From Opisthocomus hoazin (taxonomy: Eukaryota; Chordata; Aves; Opisthocomiformes; Opisthocomidae), in the NCBI RefSeq assembly GCF_030867145.1, contig NC_134417.1, positions 11,571,577 through 11,635,576 of the forward strand: a stretch of DNA of 64,000 nucleotides, given 5' to 3'. Under the pieces are notes generated by a model, which was given only the letters and a program-made list of their open reading frames with translations, did no database searches and was not told where the DNA came from. Shown in pieces: positions 39,401 to 51,400 of this stretch; the first letter of the stretch is position 1, and each line of letters begins with the position of its first letter. The translations under genes were made by a program, and so were the position numbers.

Positions 39401-42400
39401 GCTGAAATGTTTACCATATGGTGGAAATACATTTATTATGATTGTCAGAATAGGAACATATATTTAGTCTTATTTTATTTTTTGATTGGTCAAAGTGTTT
39501 GGGGTTTTTTAGGCGGTGGTGGTGTGGTTTTTTTTGTTGTCTTTTTTCTTGTTGTAGAATGTTGCAGTTCTAGCACTTTGCTTGATTCTTTAGGGAAGGG
39601 CAGTATTCCTGTGAGATTTGCTAGCTGGTAAACTTGTTAAGGTTACACTTTCCAATTTCTGTTAAGTCTCCTGTAATTGAGCCACTTCAAACATCTTCAA
39701 AATTTTTTTGTTTACTGGAGGCTGTTTGTTGAGTAGCTTAAAACTATCTGCAATAACTCAGTCTCATGTATTCAGACCCTAGGGAGTAACAGTCCAGTTT
39801 GATAGTGCTCAGTTGATTTAATGGCTTCCTGCCCTTAATGGCTACTTGCCTTGCACTGCCTTTGAAGCTTGTGAGATCCGCTGCGTGACTAGGTTAATTT
39901 GGGTTGCCAAGCTGACTGAAAACTGGCTCGAAACCTAAATGGCTTTCTGTAAGGTTAGTAAACAGAATCACCATAGGTGATACATGCAAGGCAGGAGTGT
40001 CAGAGAGGGAGGAGGATCCACTATTTCAGTGTGTTTCAGTTGACTTAGCTGTGCTGTCTGTCTAAAGCAGCCTCCAGGCTGGCAGAGTTAAGGGATGGTG
40101 ATAACTGGCTAGCTTAGAGTAAGAGATGGAAGGGGAGGAGGTAAGATCAGTTCAGAACAAATTCTTGAGCCTGAGGGGTCTGAAAAAGAAAGATTTGGGA
40201 GTGTTAGGAGTGGCTGGTCAGGGGGACTGGGTATAGTTTGTCTTTTGAGATGCAGGAACAGGGTACGCTGTCTAAGCTAGGTAGACCTCACTTGCTGGCA
40301 ACAGAACTGGGACTTGGGCAGGAGATGAAAAGGGAATGCTGGAACTGCCTGCACAGGGCGACTGACTGGAGCAGGAAATCAGCTTGAAGTGACAGATCTG
40401 TGTGATGAATCCGGAGATTCTAGTTCTGCTGCAAGGCTGTGTAGTTGTCAGTAAAATGTTTTTCAAGTTACAGAAAATGACAAACAAGCCGCCTTTTCGT
40501 TTGTGTATGTTGCGGTCAAGCTGTAAGAAGACTGAGGAGGCTGGAACAAGCTGTTTCTGTAACCAAAAGTAGGGTATTGTGATCAGTTTTTGTTGGTAGG
40601 TCATTCATACAGAGATCAGGGAAGGAGTGAGAAACTATACATAGGGAAAGAAACTGCTTTCTGTAGGATGTGTATCTGTTTGCTAGAGAAATCCAGGAGC
40701 TTGGTGGACGTGACACAGGCTGTAGGAAGAGAAATTGTGGTGTTCTTGTTAAAATAGTTGAATTCTATCCAGATAAGTTTGATTTGATCCGTCTGCTACG
40801 AATTTCCTATGAGGTTAAAGTTGAGGCTAACTCATAGGTGCTCTCAGCGCTCACCTGAAACCGAAAATCTCTGGGAGCTGCAGAGACAGTATGTTCAGTG
40901 CTACAAAATGCCTGATAGTCTGAAAGAATCAAGTTCTTGCTGCTTCAGATCCGATACCCCAAATGACTGAAAGTCTAGACAGTTTATTTTTGTCACCACT
41001 CTTCTGTGTCACGTGTGTGTTGGAGGAGGAATCAATTATTGCTTATGAAACACCATTTAAATGGTGGGTTTAAAATCACTGTAGGGTTCATTGTGATTCA
41101 AAAGTTATTGAAATGCTGAAGGCCACGTGCTTGAAAACTGGAAGAAAAATAGCAAATGATTGTGTAGTGGTTCAGCACTAAATGTTCCCTGCACTGGCTA
41201 AGACAAAGGGACTTTTTTGGGGGGAAAATACCATCTGGTTTGTGATCGTGCATGCTCCAAAGCGGGTGGAGTTTTGAGGCAGCACAGGAGTGTTAGTGTC
41301 TGTTGTTTCCCCACTTGTGAATGTTTGACTTTGCAACTCTTGTTATTCTTTTAACTCTGTTTTTCTACAGTACAGAAAACATTTACTTAACAACAGTGTA
41401 TAGGTACTGTTGCTGCTATGTAACTTTAACGTGATATGCACAATTTACTATTCCACATTATTAGTATGAGAACTTTTACTTGAGTATTTATATGAACTTA
41501 GAGAAGAAAAGTCTATTTTCTCCTGAAGTTACGTAGGTTTTGGATTTTATTCAAACTGGCTAATTATGGTAACCAAAACTTACTTGCATTAATTTAGTTA
41601 AACTCCTGCAATACATTATTTAGAAATAGATTATTTTAAGAAGAGAGAACAGGAATATAATGTTCAGAACTCATTTATGTCTTGTTTATGAAATTTTGTA
41701 ATTTGCTGAATGTTTCTGGACATAAATACTGCAGTGTGCATGGCTACATTAGAGCACCATTCTGCAAGAAAGTCTGGTTTCTGCTGTAAATCTACAAAGT
41801 GTTTTGCTTTACTTCTGTTGTTCCAGCTGTTTTTAGTTAATGCTCATATGTGAGCGGCATCCGAAGGTTAGTCAGCTTGCTGACCCAGCTTTGTTTCTAG
41901 TAGTGTTGCGGCTCTGGTGATTCAAAAAAAATGGCAAGCCTTCGGAAAAGGTCCAGGAAATGTGTCTCTGTCCCCATGAGTATTACTTTCTAACCATCCT
42001 GTCCGTTTTGCATCAGGAGTCATGGACAGTGTGCCTACATACCTGTTAAAACAGCAGCTTAGAACTTACTGCAAAAATTATAGAAGAAAACAGTATTTTT
42101 AAAAGGGCTGTTTAACCCTGATCGTGCACTATTGTGAAAAGAGTTTTAAAATGAACTTTAAAAACTATTTCAAAGGTAAACTGATTTTCTCTTTGTGGCT
42201 GAATAGTATGGATGGAACCTAGACATGCTAGGACTATGTACTAATAGTTTCGGATGCTTAATTTTAAATAACGTTTCACGATATGACTCTGCATTTTTTA
42301 GCTTACTCAACTCAGAAAGTAATTCAGCGGAAACAAAATATTTAAATCCATTTTAATGCCTTCCAAATGTATTGCTGTCATGTGGATGAGGCTAAATAGC

Positions 42401-45400
42401 TTTTGGTGGGCTTTGAGAAATCAAATTTAAAAGTTATTGAAGTCAGCAGTTTCCCCTAACATAGCTGTTCATTTTACTTAGGATTTAGCCATGTATGTGT
42501 GATACTGCAATGTCTTTTATTGAAGCAATTACAAGAATTTTGTGCTCACGGAGCCCCGTAAATCTGACTATACACTTGAGTGTTACCTGGTATTACCATC
42601 CAGAGATCTGTAGTTACAACCTACTTCGTGTACATAAATTACATTGGATCAACGTATGTATTGGTGTGTAATACAGCAGGACTTAAAAAACATCTTTTAA
42701 GAAAGAAAGGATCATTTGGGGTTGACTTTTTTAAGCCAAAGACATTGCTTCACTGATCTATTGATTGCCTTTTCCTTGTAGCATAAAGGAGTGCCATGGG
42801 TTGCCTCTTATAAATGGACAGAATTGTGATCCTTATGCAACAGTCTCTCTCGTGGGGCCTTCCAGGTAACATTTCAGTATAAATTTAATGAGTCTAAAAT
42901 GCTGTGATCTTAAACTGGAAAAGAAAGTCATAGGTTTTAAACAAAATCTTTAAAATACAGAAAAATCTTAGAATGTTTCCTGTGTACATCAGATTTTCTA
43001 TTGTTACTGTCCTCTCCCCTTCTGTACCATACTCTCAAGATTGTGAAGGTGTTTGGTCTGTCTGAATGGCCTACACTGGTCAAGAATCACTTGTCACTCA
43101 GTTCATTCTTTTTTCTCAGATTTGTACTGGACTCTTGGTATCTGCACTGTAGTTCCTGTTTTGTCAAATTTGTGTATGGGAGAATGCTGTCAGTTGCTCA
43201 CCTGCTGTCCTCTGTTCCCTGTTTTTTTTAATGCATGAGTTTATTTGCACTAAATGTTTAACGGTTGGGAGGAAGCAAGAGCGTGGAGGTTCTTGTGAGA
43301 CCTTTCCAATGCCAGCACGTTCAGGACGCTGCGCTCAAAATCCCCACAGTTTAAATGTCTTTTTTTTTTTTTTTTCTTGGATCAGTGATCCTGAATAGCT
43401 GTTGCGGTTTATCATTTAAGAAAAATCCCGTATCCCACACATTCAGTGTCTGCAAGTCCCTGCCCAATAACATCTAAAGTTGTTTATTTTTTGCAACATC
43501 AAACCGAAGTCCATCTGCTTTCTCTGGTACTGAAGAATTGCCACTGTGAGCGTAGTACCAGAACGTCTTCTGGCAAACTTGGTGTTTGAAAGACTTTGGA
43601 AGGATTGCCCCCAAGTAAGCTCTGAGTGAGTGGGGCATTTTTCCCTACTTGGTAATACATGATCGCATTTTTTTATGTTTGGGTTGGGTTTTTTCAGTGG
43701 GTGTATTTTTTTGGTTTGGTTTGGTTGGGTGGGTTTTTATTAAGAGGACTAGGGAGATGCAAGTATTATACCTGGGAAAGCACAGTTTTGATTGCCAAAG
43801 AAGGTAAATTGATGTATATTTCCTATTTGAGCCCTGTGGTGCAGAGGGAACTGGGTGAATGTTGGTCCCACACAGTATTTACCCTGTTGATATGGGAATA
43901 TATTTACAAATCTGACAGCAGTTCCTGGTTAAGATTTTCCAATCTCATGCATGTGTGAGTCACATACCGTGACTGGAATATTTGTATGGCCAGTGCCTGA
44001 AAACAGTTAGTTGATCTCTAGGACAGTTTTTCTTCTCCCTTGTCTGTTCCCACCCCCCACCCCCATTTTATATTGGTTTCTGTCAGAACCACTATTATAG
44101 CACTTTATTAACTAAATATGACTGTATTATGTTATAAAATGTGTAAAAATAATTTAAAAAAACCTTCAGAAACCACAAGGGAGTGGGGAGCAATTGTTTT
44201 GTTTGATCCTATGCTGTTTAGCATTAACAGTGATCCCCTCCAAAGAAAACATTCAGTGGCATGGCGTAAGGCTCTGTCTGTAGAGAAGCAGTGGGTATTT
44301 GTCCAACAAAAGAGGGTGGGGAAAACCAGAAACTGGCCGTTGAACAAGACAAGGAGAACTGTGTTTGTAACCTGCAAGCAGTGGTAAAGAAATTGTCTGT
44401 AGACTTAAGTTTGAAACACTTTAGAAATTGTTGATATATTTGTTTGACTTCATATGTCTAAGTTATACTCATTTGTGATGGGAAATAGAAACTTTGGCCT
44501 GGACAGATGCACTAGATACAGCACTTGAAATTTCAACTTTTCATACTATATTGTGAAGATTAACTATTTTATTTAAGATTTTCTTTATTGATCAGTGATC
44601 TCTAAAATGACGAAAAATGTTTTAACTTAAATGCATGGGTCCTTCTTGACAATAGAATGTCTTTATAATTGTGTGTTTAAGTTGTCTATGGTAAAAATTT
44701 TACCACATTGGAACAGGAATGACCAAAAGAAGACTAAAGTAAAGAAGAAAACAAGCAATCCGCAGTTTAACGAAACATTTTATTTTGAGGTAACTTTTTG
44801 TGTGGTATTCTGCCTGTTTATCTATTTTATGCAACCCTTCAATATTTTTAAGCAAGCTGCATTGCAGTACCTAACACAGAAAGCTCTCTTCAAGCAAGCT
44901 GAAGAGCTTTTACTAGCCTCTCAAATAGAAGTGAATGACATACTTAAATGGGGCTGCCAGACAGTAGCATTCCCCTTCAATTGCTGTGTGAAAAATGACT
45001 TCCACAGAAGCACATATGTGAAGGTATTTTGTTATCTTGAATCACTTTATATGGTATCTCTTGCCATCAGGAGTTCTGAGAGAACCTATCCTGTGGAATT
45101 TGCTTTAAAGATTTTTAAGAACATTAAGCTAACAAAACCCCCAACTTATTTATTTAATAAAACAATGTAGTTATACCAAATACAGGATAATTTTATTATT
45201 TATTTAAAAAGTGAACTTTTTTGTTATTTAGGATTTTATTTCAGTTCTACACGAGTTACCCTACAATAACCAAATTAGGACTTTGAATTTCTATCTGATT
45301 TGTCTCTGTAATAAAAAGTACATTTGCATGTAAGCATACTATAGTGTTCAGCTGAGAGCTGGAAGTAGTGCAACTATTACATGTGCCTCAAATGCATTAT

Positions 45401-48400
45401 AATTTAAAGTGTTGAGATCCTGGTCCTGCTGTGGGACTTCAGTGAGAAATTGTTCCATATTTACCTATCGTATCAACATACGGTGTGTGTTTCGGTTGAC
45501 CTGCTCAGGATACTGAGTGTAATTTCTCAGGAAATAAGATATTAGGATAAAAACATGATCCAAACCACTCTGATAACTTCATGACTTATGATTTGAGTTA
45601 AACTGAGAATTCAATCAGGCAAGAAATGAGGAAAATTAAAACAAGAGGTTACAATTGTGTAGTTAGGGCAAGAAGAGTGGACTAATTTGTTGTTTCCTTA
45701 AACATCTCAGAACTACCTTTAATACTTTCTTGGGGCTCATGCTGAAACCAGAGAAATTCTTGCCATTTTCATGTCGTACTTCTTTCTTGTTTTCTCTAAT
45801 AGATCTATACTGTAATTGCCTTAGATAGCAGCTAGCCCTCACCAGGCTCTACCATGAACCCTTCTTGACCCATTTTTCACCTGCTTTCTGTCAAAAGGCA
45901 GTTTGTTTGGTGAACTGAACCTTCTCCTTTTTAAAAGGATCAGTAACTATTTACCAATGGTAAAGAGTCAGGGTTTTCTTTGTTTTCTGACATCCATAAT
46001 ACAACAGTAAAAAGTGTGTTAATGGGAGGAATTTACTTGCAGGTAACCAGGTCCAGCAGTTACACGAAAAAGTCCCAGTTTCAGGTGGAAGAAGAAGATA
46101 TTGAGAAACTAGAAGTGAGGTAAGTTAAGTAGATTAGAAAGTGATTTATTTTACCATTAATAAAACCATAATATTTATCACTGAGACGAAGAAATGTTTT
46201 AGTATACTCCAGAGAATTACTGATAAGATTTGTAGAAAAGATCCTTCTAACATACGTAATTACTCAAATGTTTTAGTGTGTTTCTTACTGAAGATGAGTT
46301 TATTTTAAGTAAATAGTGGTAGAATGTATTTAGAAGCCTAAACTTGTTTCCTGTGCCTGTGAGTAAAAGAGACATGAGGACCTCCTATCAATATATATGT
46401 AAGTCTGGGCAAAATATTGTTAAGAGAGCTTGTACTGAAGGATAACAGCATACCTGATGCTAATCTGTGGTTTCAAATGTAGTTGGCTGTTTTAATAAAA
46501 GCAGAGGGAAAAGCCTCTTTTATGAGATTATTACAGTTTCACATTGCTTCTTAGAACATTTGCACTGCATCTTTTCTTTGCAAATCCAAAGAATGCTTCA
46601 AAGTACATGCTCCTTTTCTACCCTTAGACCAGGTCTGTCTGTATTTATGCTATGTAGTTAGAACAGTTGAGAGCTCCTGTACCCAGTTTCTTTTCTTTAT
46701 TGTGTTCATGCACATACATGCACCAAATCTGCTGAATGACAAGAAGTCTTCAAGGCTAGCATATATTTCCTAACAGGCATCAGAAGAAGAGTTTGGTGGT
46801 TAGTTTTAATAGCCATTATAGAACTAACTTGGTATCTGCTTTTTTAACTGTTAGTTTCATTAATATCTTAATTAGAATTGTATATTTCATTATAGATGCA
46901 AATATATTTAGAAAAATAGTCATGCCCCAACAAATCTAGTATTATTTTTTTTGTTCTTCTTAACAACTGCTGTCTGTCAGAAATGTCAGAGAGGTAAGAA
47001 AGTAATAGAAAACACCCAAGGTGCATGTCTGGAGTATGTGGTTCCTTTTGAGGTTGTAAGCATACAAGCTGCTATTTGAGGTTGTAAGTGTACAAGCTGC
47101 TGTTTGGAAAACAAGCGCATGTGTTGGTGTGACATTGCAGTGTGCCAAATTTTAGCAATTAGATAGGGATATGTAAATAAATTGATTTAAAAGTTCACTT
47201 GAATTACCTGAGAAGAAACGTGCACAGTTTTGGGGCTGGAGACTGCTCAGAATACATACGTTACCAGTATCACTTTTATTTACTGATGCAAGGTCTGCGA
47301 GTCTAACTTTCACTGTTTGTTTCTTTATCTGTTCTTTGTGGGTTAATAAGCCACTAGTTTGATTCTTCTTGATTTAATTAGAATGGAGTGAGATTTCTAA
47401 CATTTCCTGCCTGCATGCATGTGAATTAGTGCTGTAAGGCAGTTACTGTTAACTTGGAGATTTTTATTTCTCTCTGGGAGGAAAAAAAGTTAAACAATGT
47501 TCTTATTTTCAGGGTTGACCTATGGAATAATGGAAATTTAGTACAAGACGTCTTTCTAGGAGAAATTAAAGTTCCTGTGAAGGTGTTAAGAAATGATTCC
47601 TTTCAAGCATGGTGAGAAATGATCGCTCAGAAGTGAATTTGCTTCTGTCTTGCAGATCTTCCCTTGCAAAGGATATGTTTTATTCTAAACTGTCCATTAC
47701 AATGTGTCTTCCTGTTCTAGTCTAGGTAAAACATCTCTCTAGAGAGTTTCCCTGCTCAATAAATTACCCTTGCCACGGAGTACACTTAGCTCTTCTCTTC
47801 CCCCGATCTGCCCGCTCCCAAAGAATAGTTCATGTGTTTGAGGGGAAAGTGAGGAGAGTGAAGACAGGAAAGGCTGAGCATAACTATCTTTCAGTCAGCT
47901 TGCTGGATTGTGGTGATCTGTGTATGCTTTTGAGCTTAACCAGCAAACCTGGAACTTCTCAAAGCTGCATCTCTTGTAATTAAATTCCTAACTCAGACTT
48001 CCAGAATGACTGATGAAGAGTTTATTTAAAAATAATCATTAAGTACGGCTTTTTTTTTTTTTTTCTTGGGGGGGTTCAGAAAGTGTCTTCTGGAACAACC
48101 CAGTGTCATTTCAGGGGAGCAGGCACAGATGTTTAAACCTGGAAGTGTGAAGTACAAAGGGAATACAGGAGAGGAGGACCTTTGCTTATGCCATAGCAGC
48201 AAAACCTCCCTTCTGAAGTTCTTGCAAGCACGAGCCAATCTGTAGCCCCTTTACTCTCCCAAATGCTTAGCGGCAGGAATCGAGGAGTACAACAGATTCA
48301 AATGCCTCAAAGTGTGTAGAATATTCTGGTTTTAGTGCACCTTTCAGTACAGAGAAAAGAGTGGAGGAAGCCCTCACATACCCACGTAGAAAACACATAG

Positions 48401-51400
48401 GAAGGAAGTGGGTAGATAGGAACTAGGAACTAAACGGAACACAGGTCTTGGCTGGGAACCATTACGGCTCCGCTCCACGTACCCGCCTCATGTTCCGAGT
48501 GTCTTGGACGTGTTGGAGTTGAAGTCTGATTCTTCGTCTTAGTGTTTGAATGTGATCCTAAACATAATAAATGTTTGTGTTAGTATTTTCAAATTTTTGC
48601 ATGGCATATTGCAAACGCAGGCTTGTTTTGCCAGTGCTCTGAACTGGTCAAAAGCTTTATGACTATATTAAGAAAATGACATGCCTCCATTAACAACATG
48701 CTAAGAGAGAGGTTATGTTGCATGGACTCATTACTAGTGTATTGTGTTCATACGGCTTTTTGAATTGACCTGACTCATGTCCAGTTCACTTGAAGCATCC
48801 ATAGAGAGGTTTGTGTCTGCTAATATACTTTGTAGGCATACCCTGTATTGAACATCCTCACATCCAATTATTACCTGCTCATCAAAAACAGTTCAGTGAC
48901 TAAAAACAACTAATTTTTTTATACTAGTATTAATTTACATCAAATGTTTTTGAGTATAGCTGAACTACAGCAGACAAAATAGTATCACTAGTACTAAATG
49001 TTGGGAAAATAAGTCTGAAAGTCATGCTGTCATGTAGAGGTTCTCCTTGTAAATCAGTTTTACTTTATATTAGCATGCCTTCATGGGCAATGCGTCTGAT
49101 CGTTAAAAAAAAAGTCTGATCTCCTGGTTGTAGAAGTACAAATGCAAATGATTATAAACTGAAATCATATCTTCAAATATTCTTTTGTCAGGCCAGATGT
49201 TGAAACTATACTGTGACTACTTAAAAGCTGTTAAAATTTTTGTAGGGCTGCGCCTCGTGTTGGAATACAGTTGAACTGCAGCAAAAGCCAGTGAAGAATT
49301 GTTTAATTTATTTTTGTATTGAGAGTAGGGAAAAGGGACACTTTTTTCCCTTTAATCTTACTTGTTTCTCAGGAACGCAGCCTGTTAATGTTACGTGTTT
49401 TTACTGGTTTCAGACTAGACCAGTTAAATTCTTGACACTTAACTGTTCATCTGCAATGTCCAACACCCTAAATATAACCTGGATGTAAAATGAGAAGGTC
49501 CAATGTATTTTCTAACTATTCCTGCTGTCTCAGTGGAGCTACAAGAAGTATACTGTTTGAACAGATATGAGAAAACAAATATAGGTTTCCTTATGTGCTA
49601 AAGATGCATCAAATGCTACTCCTTTTTTTTTTTCTTTTGTGTGTCACATTTTTTAATGTGAATTTTATTGCCAGTTTTCAGACTCAGTTTATGTGTACTG
49701 AAATAATAAAATTTAATACTTTGCTTTATTGTAGAATTAAACAAATTAATAAAATGTGAATCTAATATTTTGGAATTGCCCTATTGGTTTCAGGTACTTA
49801 CTTCAACCAAGAGAAAATGGAAACAAGTCTTCTAAAACTGATGATCTGGGATCACTTAGATTAAATATCTGTTATACTGAAGACTGTGTACTTCCCTCTG
49901 AATACTACACTTCTCTAAGAAACTTGCTGCTAAAATCGTCGGATATTCAGGTACTTTTGTTGACAATTTCTTTTAAAATGAAAACTTAAAATTTATTATG
50001 CAGTCCTGTAGGAGACAATGTGAATTATGTATATCTAGAGAATTTTTTTGTTTGCATTAATTACTTCTGTCACAAGTAGATGAGCAGTGTGAAGAGCATT
50101 TACTTCTGCTCCAGACCACCCAAGATTTTTTTCTTGTTTTAGAAGAACTAGCAGAGACAGTGAAAATAAGTGCTGTGCAACTGGAAGAGATAGAGTACTT
50201 TCTTCTTATTGGTTGCTCTTTTCAACGTTGTCTTTTACCACTGACTGCTATTGTCCACCTGGATTTAGCGGTTTTCTGGGACATTGATCCATTATTAGCA
50301 CTGAAGGGACAGATAATCACCTTTACCAAAAATGGTCTGCCTCAGAACTGATTTCTGAATCCACCTTCTGAATTGCTTCTGTCTTCCCCAGTAGGTTAAT
50401 CAGCATGACTGGATTTCTCACATGGACATGGTGACAAAGGGAAGTGTGGTAGATGGTTAGCATAGCATGGAGACAGGAATCAAATTCTAGTAACCAGGCT
50501 TTATGTTCCTAGGTGTTGTGTAGCCTTTCTTCACTTCAGTGTTGGTGAAGTACTGGAAGAGGAGAAGAAAGGTAAAGAGGAAGCAGACTGGCCTAGCAAA
50601 AGCTTCAGTCATGTGTTCAAATACTACTTCATTGAAATTCAGGAAGAGCTAAGTATGTAGCTAGCAGCAGTCAGCAGATGTCTTTTTTTACTTAGATGAA
50701 ATAACTTTATCAGTTTTTGTATTGAAAATCCAGAGTGTAGAATGGTGACAGACACTTCAGATGTGCAAGAACTGTATTTTAGTGTGCTCTGGTTATAGTT
50801 TTAAAAGTCCTATAAAGATACACTATGTTATAGTAAAGCAATTGCTTGCTGCCTCTTACTTGGATTTGTGACAAAGCCATAATCTAACCCTTTAGGGAGA
50901 ATGAGAAGGCTGAGTAGATGCTGAATTTCATTCTTAAACGTCCACTATAGAGTACATATTACCAGTTTTCAATGAAATATTTCTGTAGAATGGAAACTTT
51001 TAATTGCCATGTTATACAGCAAATGTTGAAACTTTCTGCTAAGAAACTATGTCTATAGTCTTGTTAGATTTGATCTTTGCCAAATATATGAAGAACACTT
51101 ACTACTTCACTCATGATTTCATTTTGCTTTCTCACAGCCGATTTCTGCATCTGCTGCCTACATACTGAGTGAAGTTTGTCGAGACAAGTGTGATGCTGTT
51201 CTGCCTCTTGTACGATTATTGCTACACCACCATAAGCTAGTTCCATTTGTTGCTGCAGTGGCAGAACTAGATCTGAAGGATACCCAGTATGTATTTCATG
51301 TTTAGTGATGTCATGCCTTTTAAAATTATTCTTAGAGTTTCAAAGGGCTTCATGATTACAACATTGATAAGTAAGCGAGTTTCTTTCATTATGTAGAACT

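Larger units (their letters stand above)
44790..47512 (+). other. RASA2: RASA2 introns 7 and 8 (flanking exon 8)
   Basis: AT-rich. Intron 7 (44790-46042) is open in the exon-7 frame to 45170. Intron 8 (46120-47512) carries a 28-bp tandem duplication at 47048-47103. No gene was seen. Confidence 0.8.
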
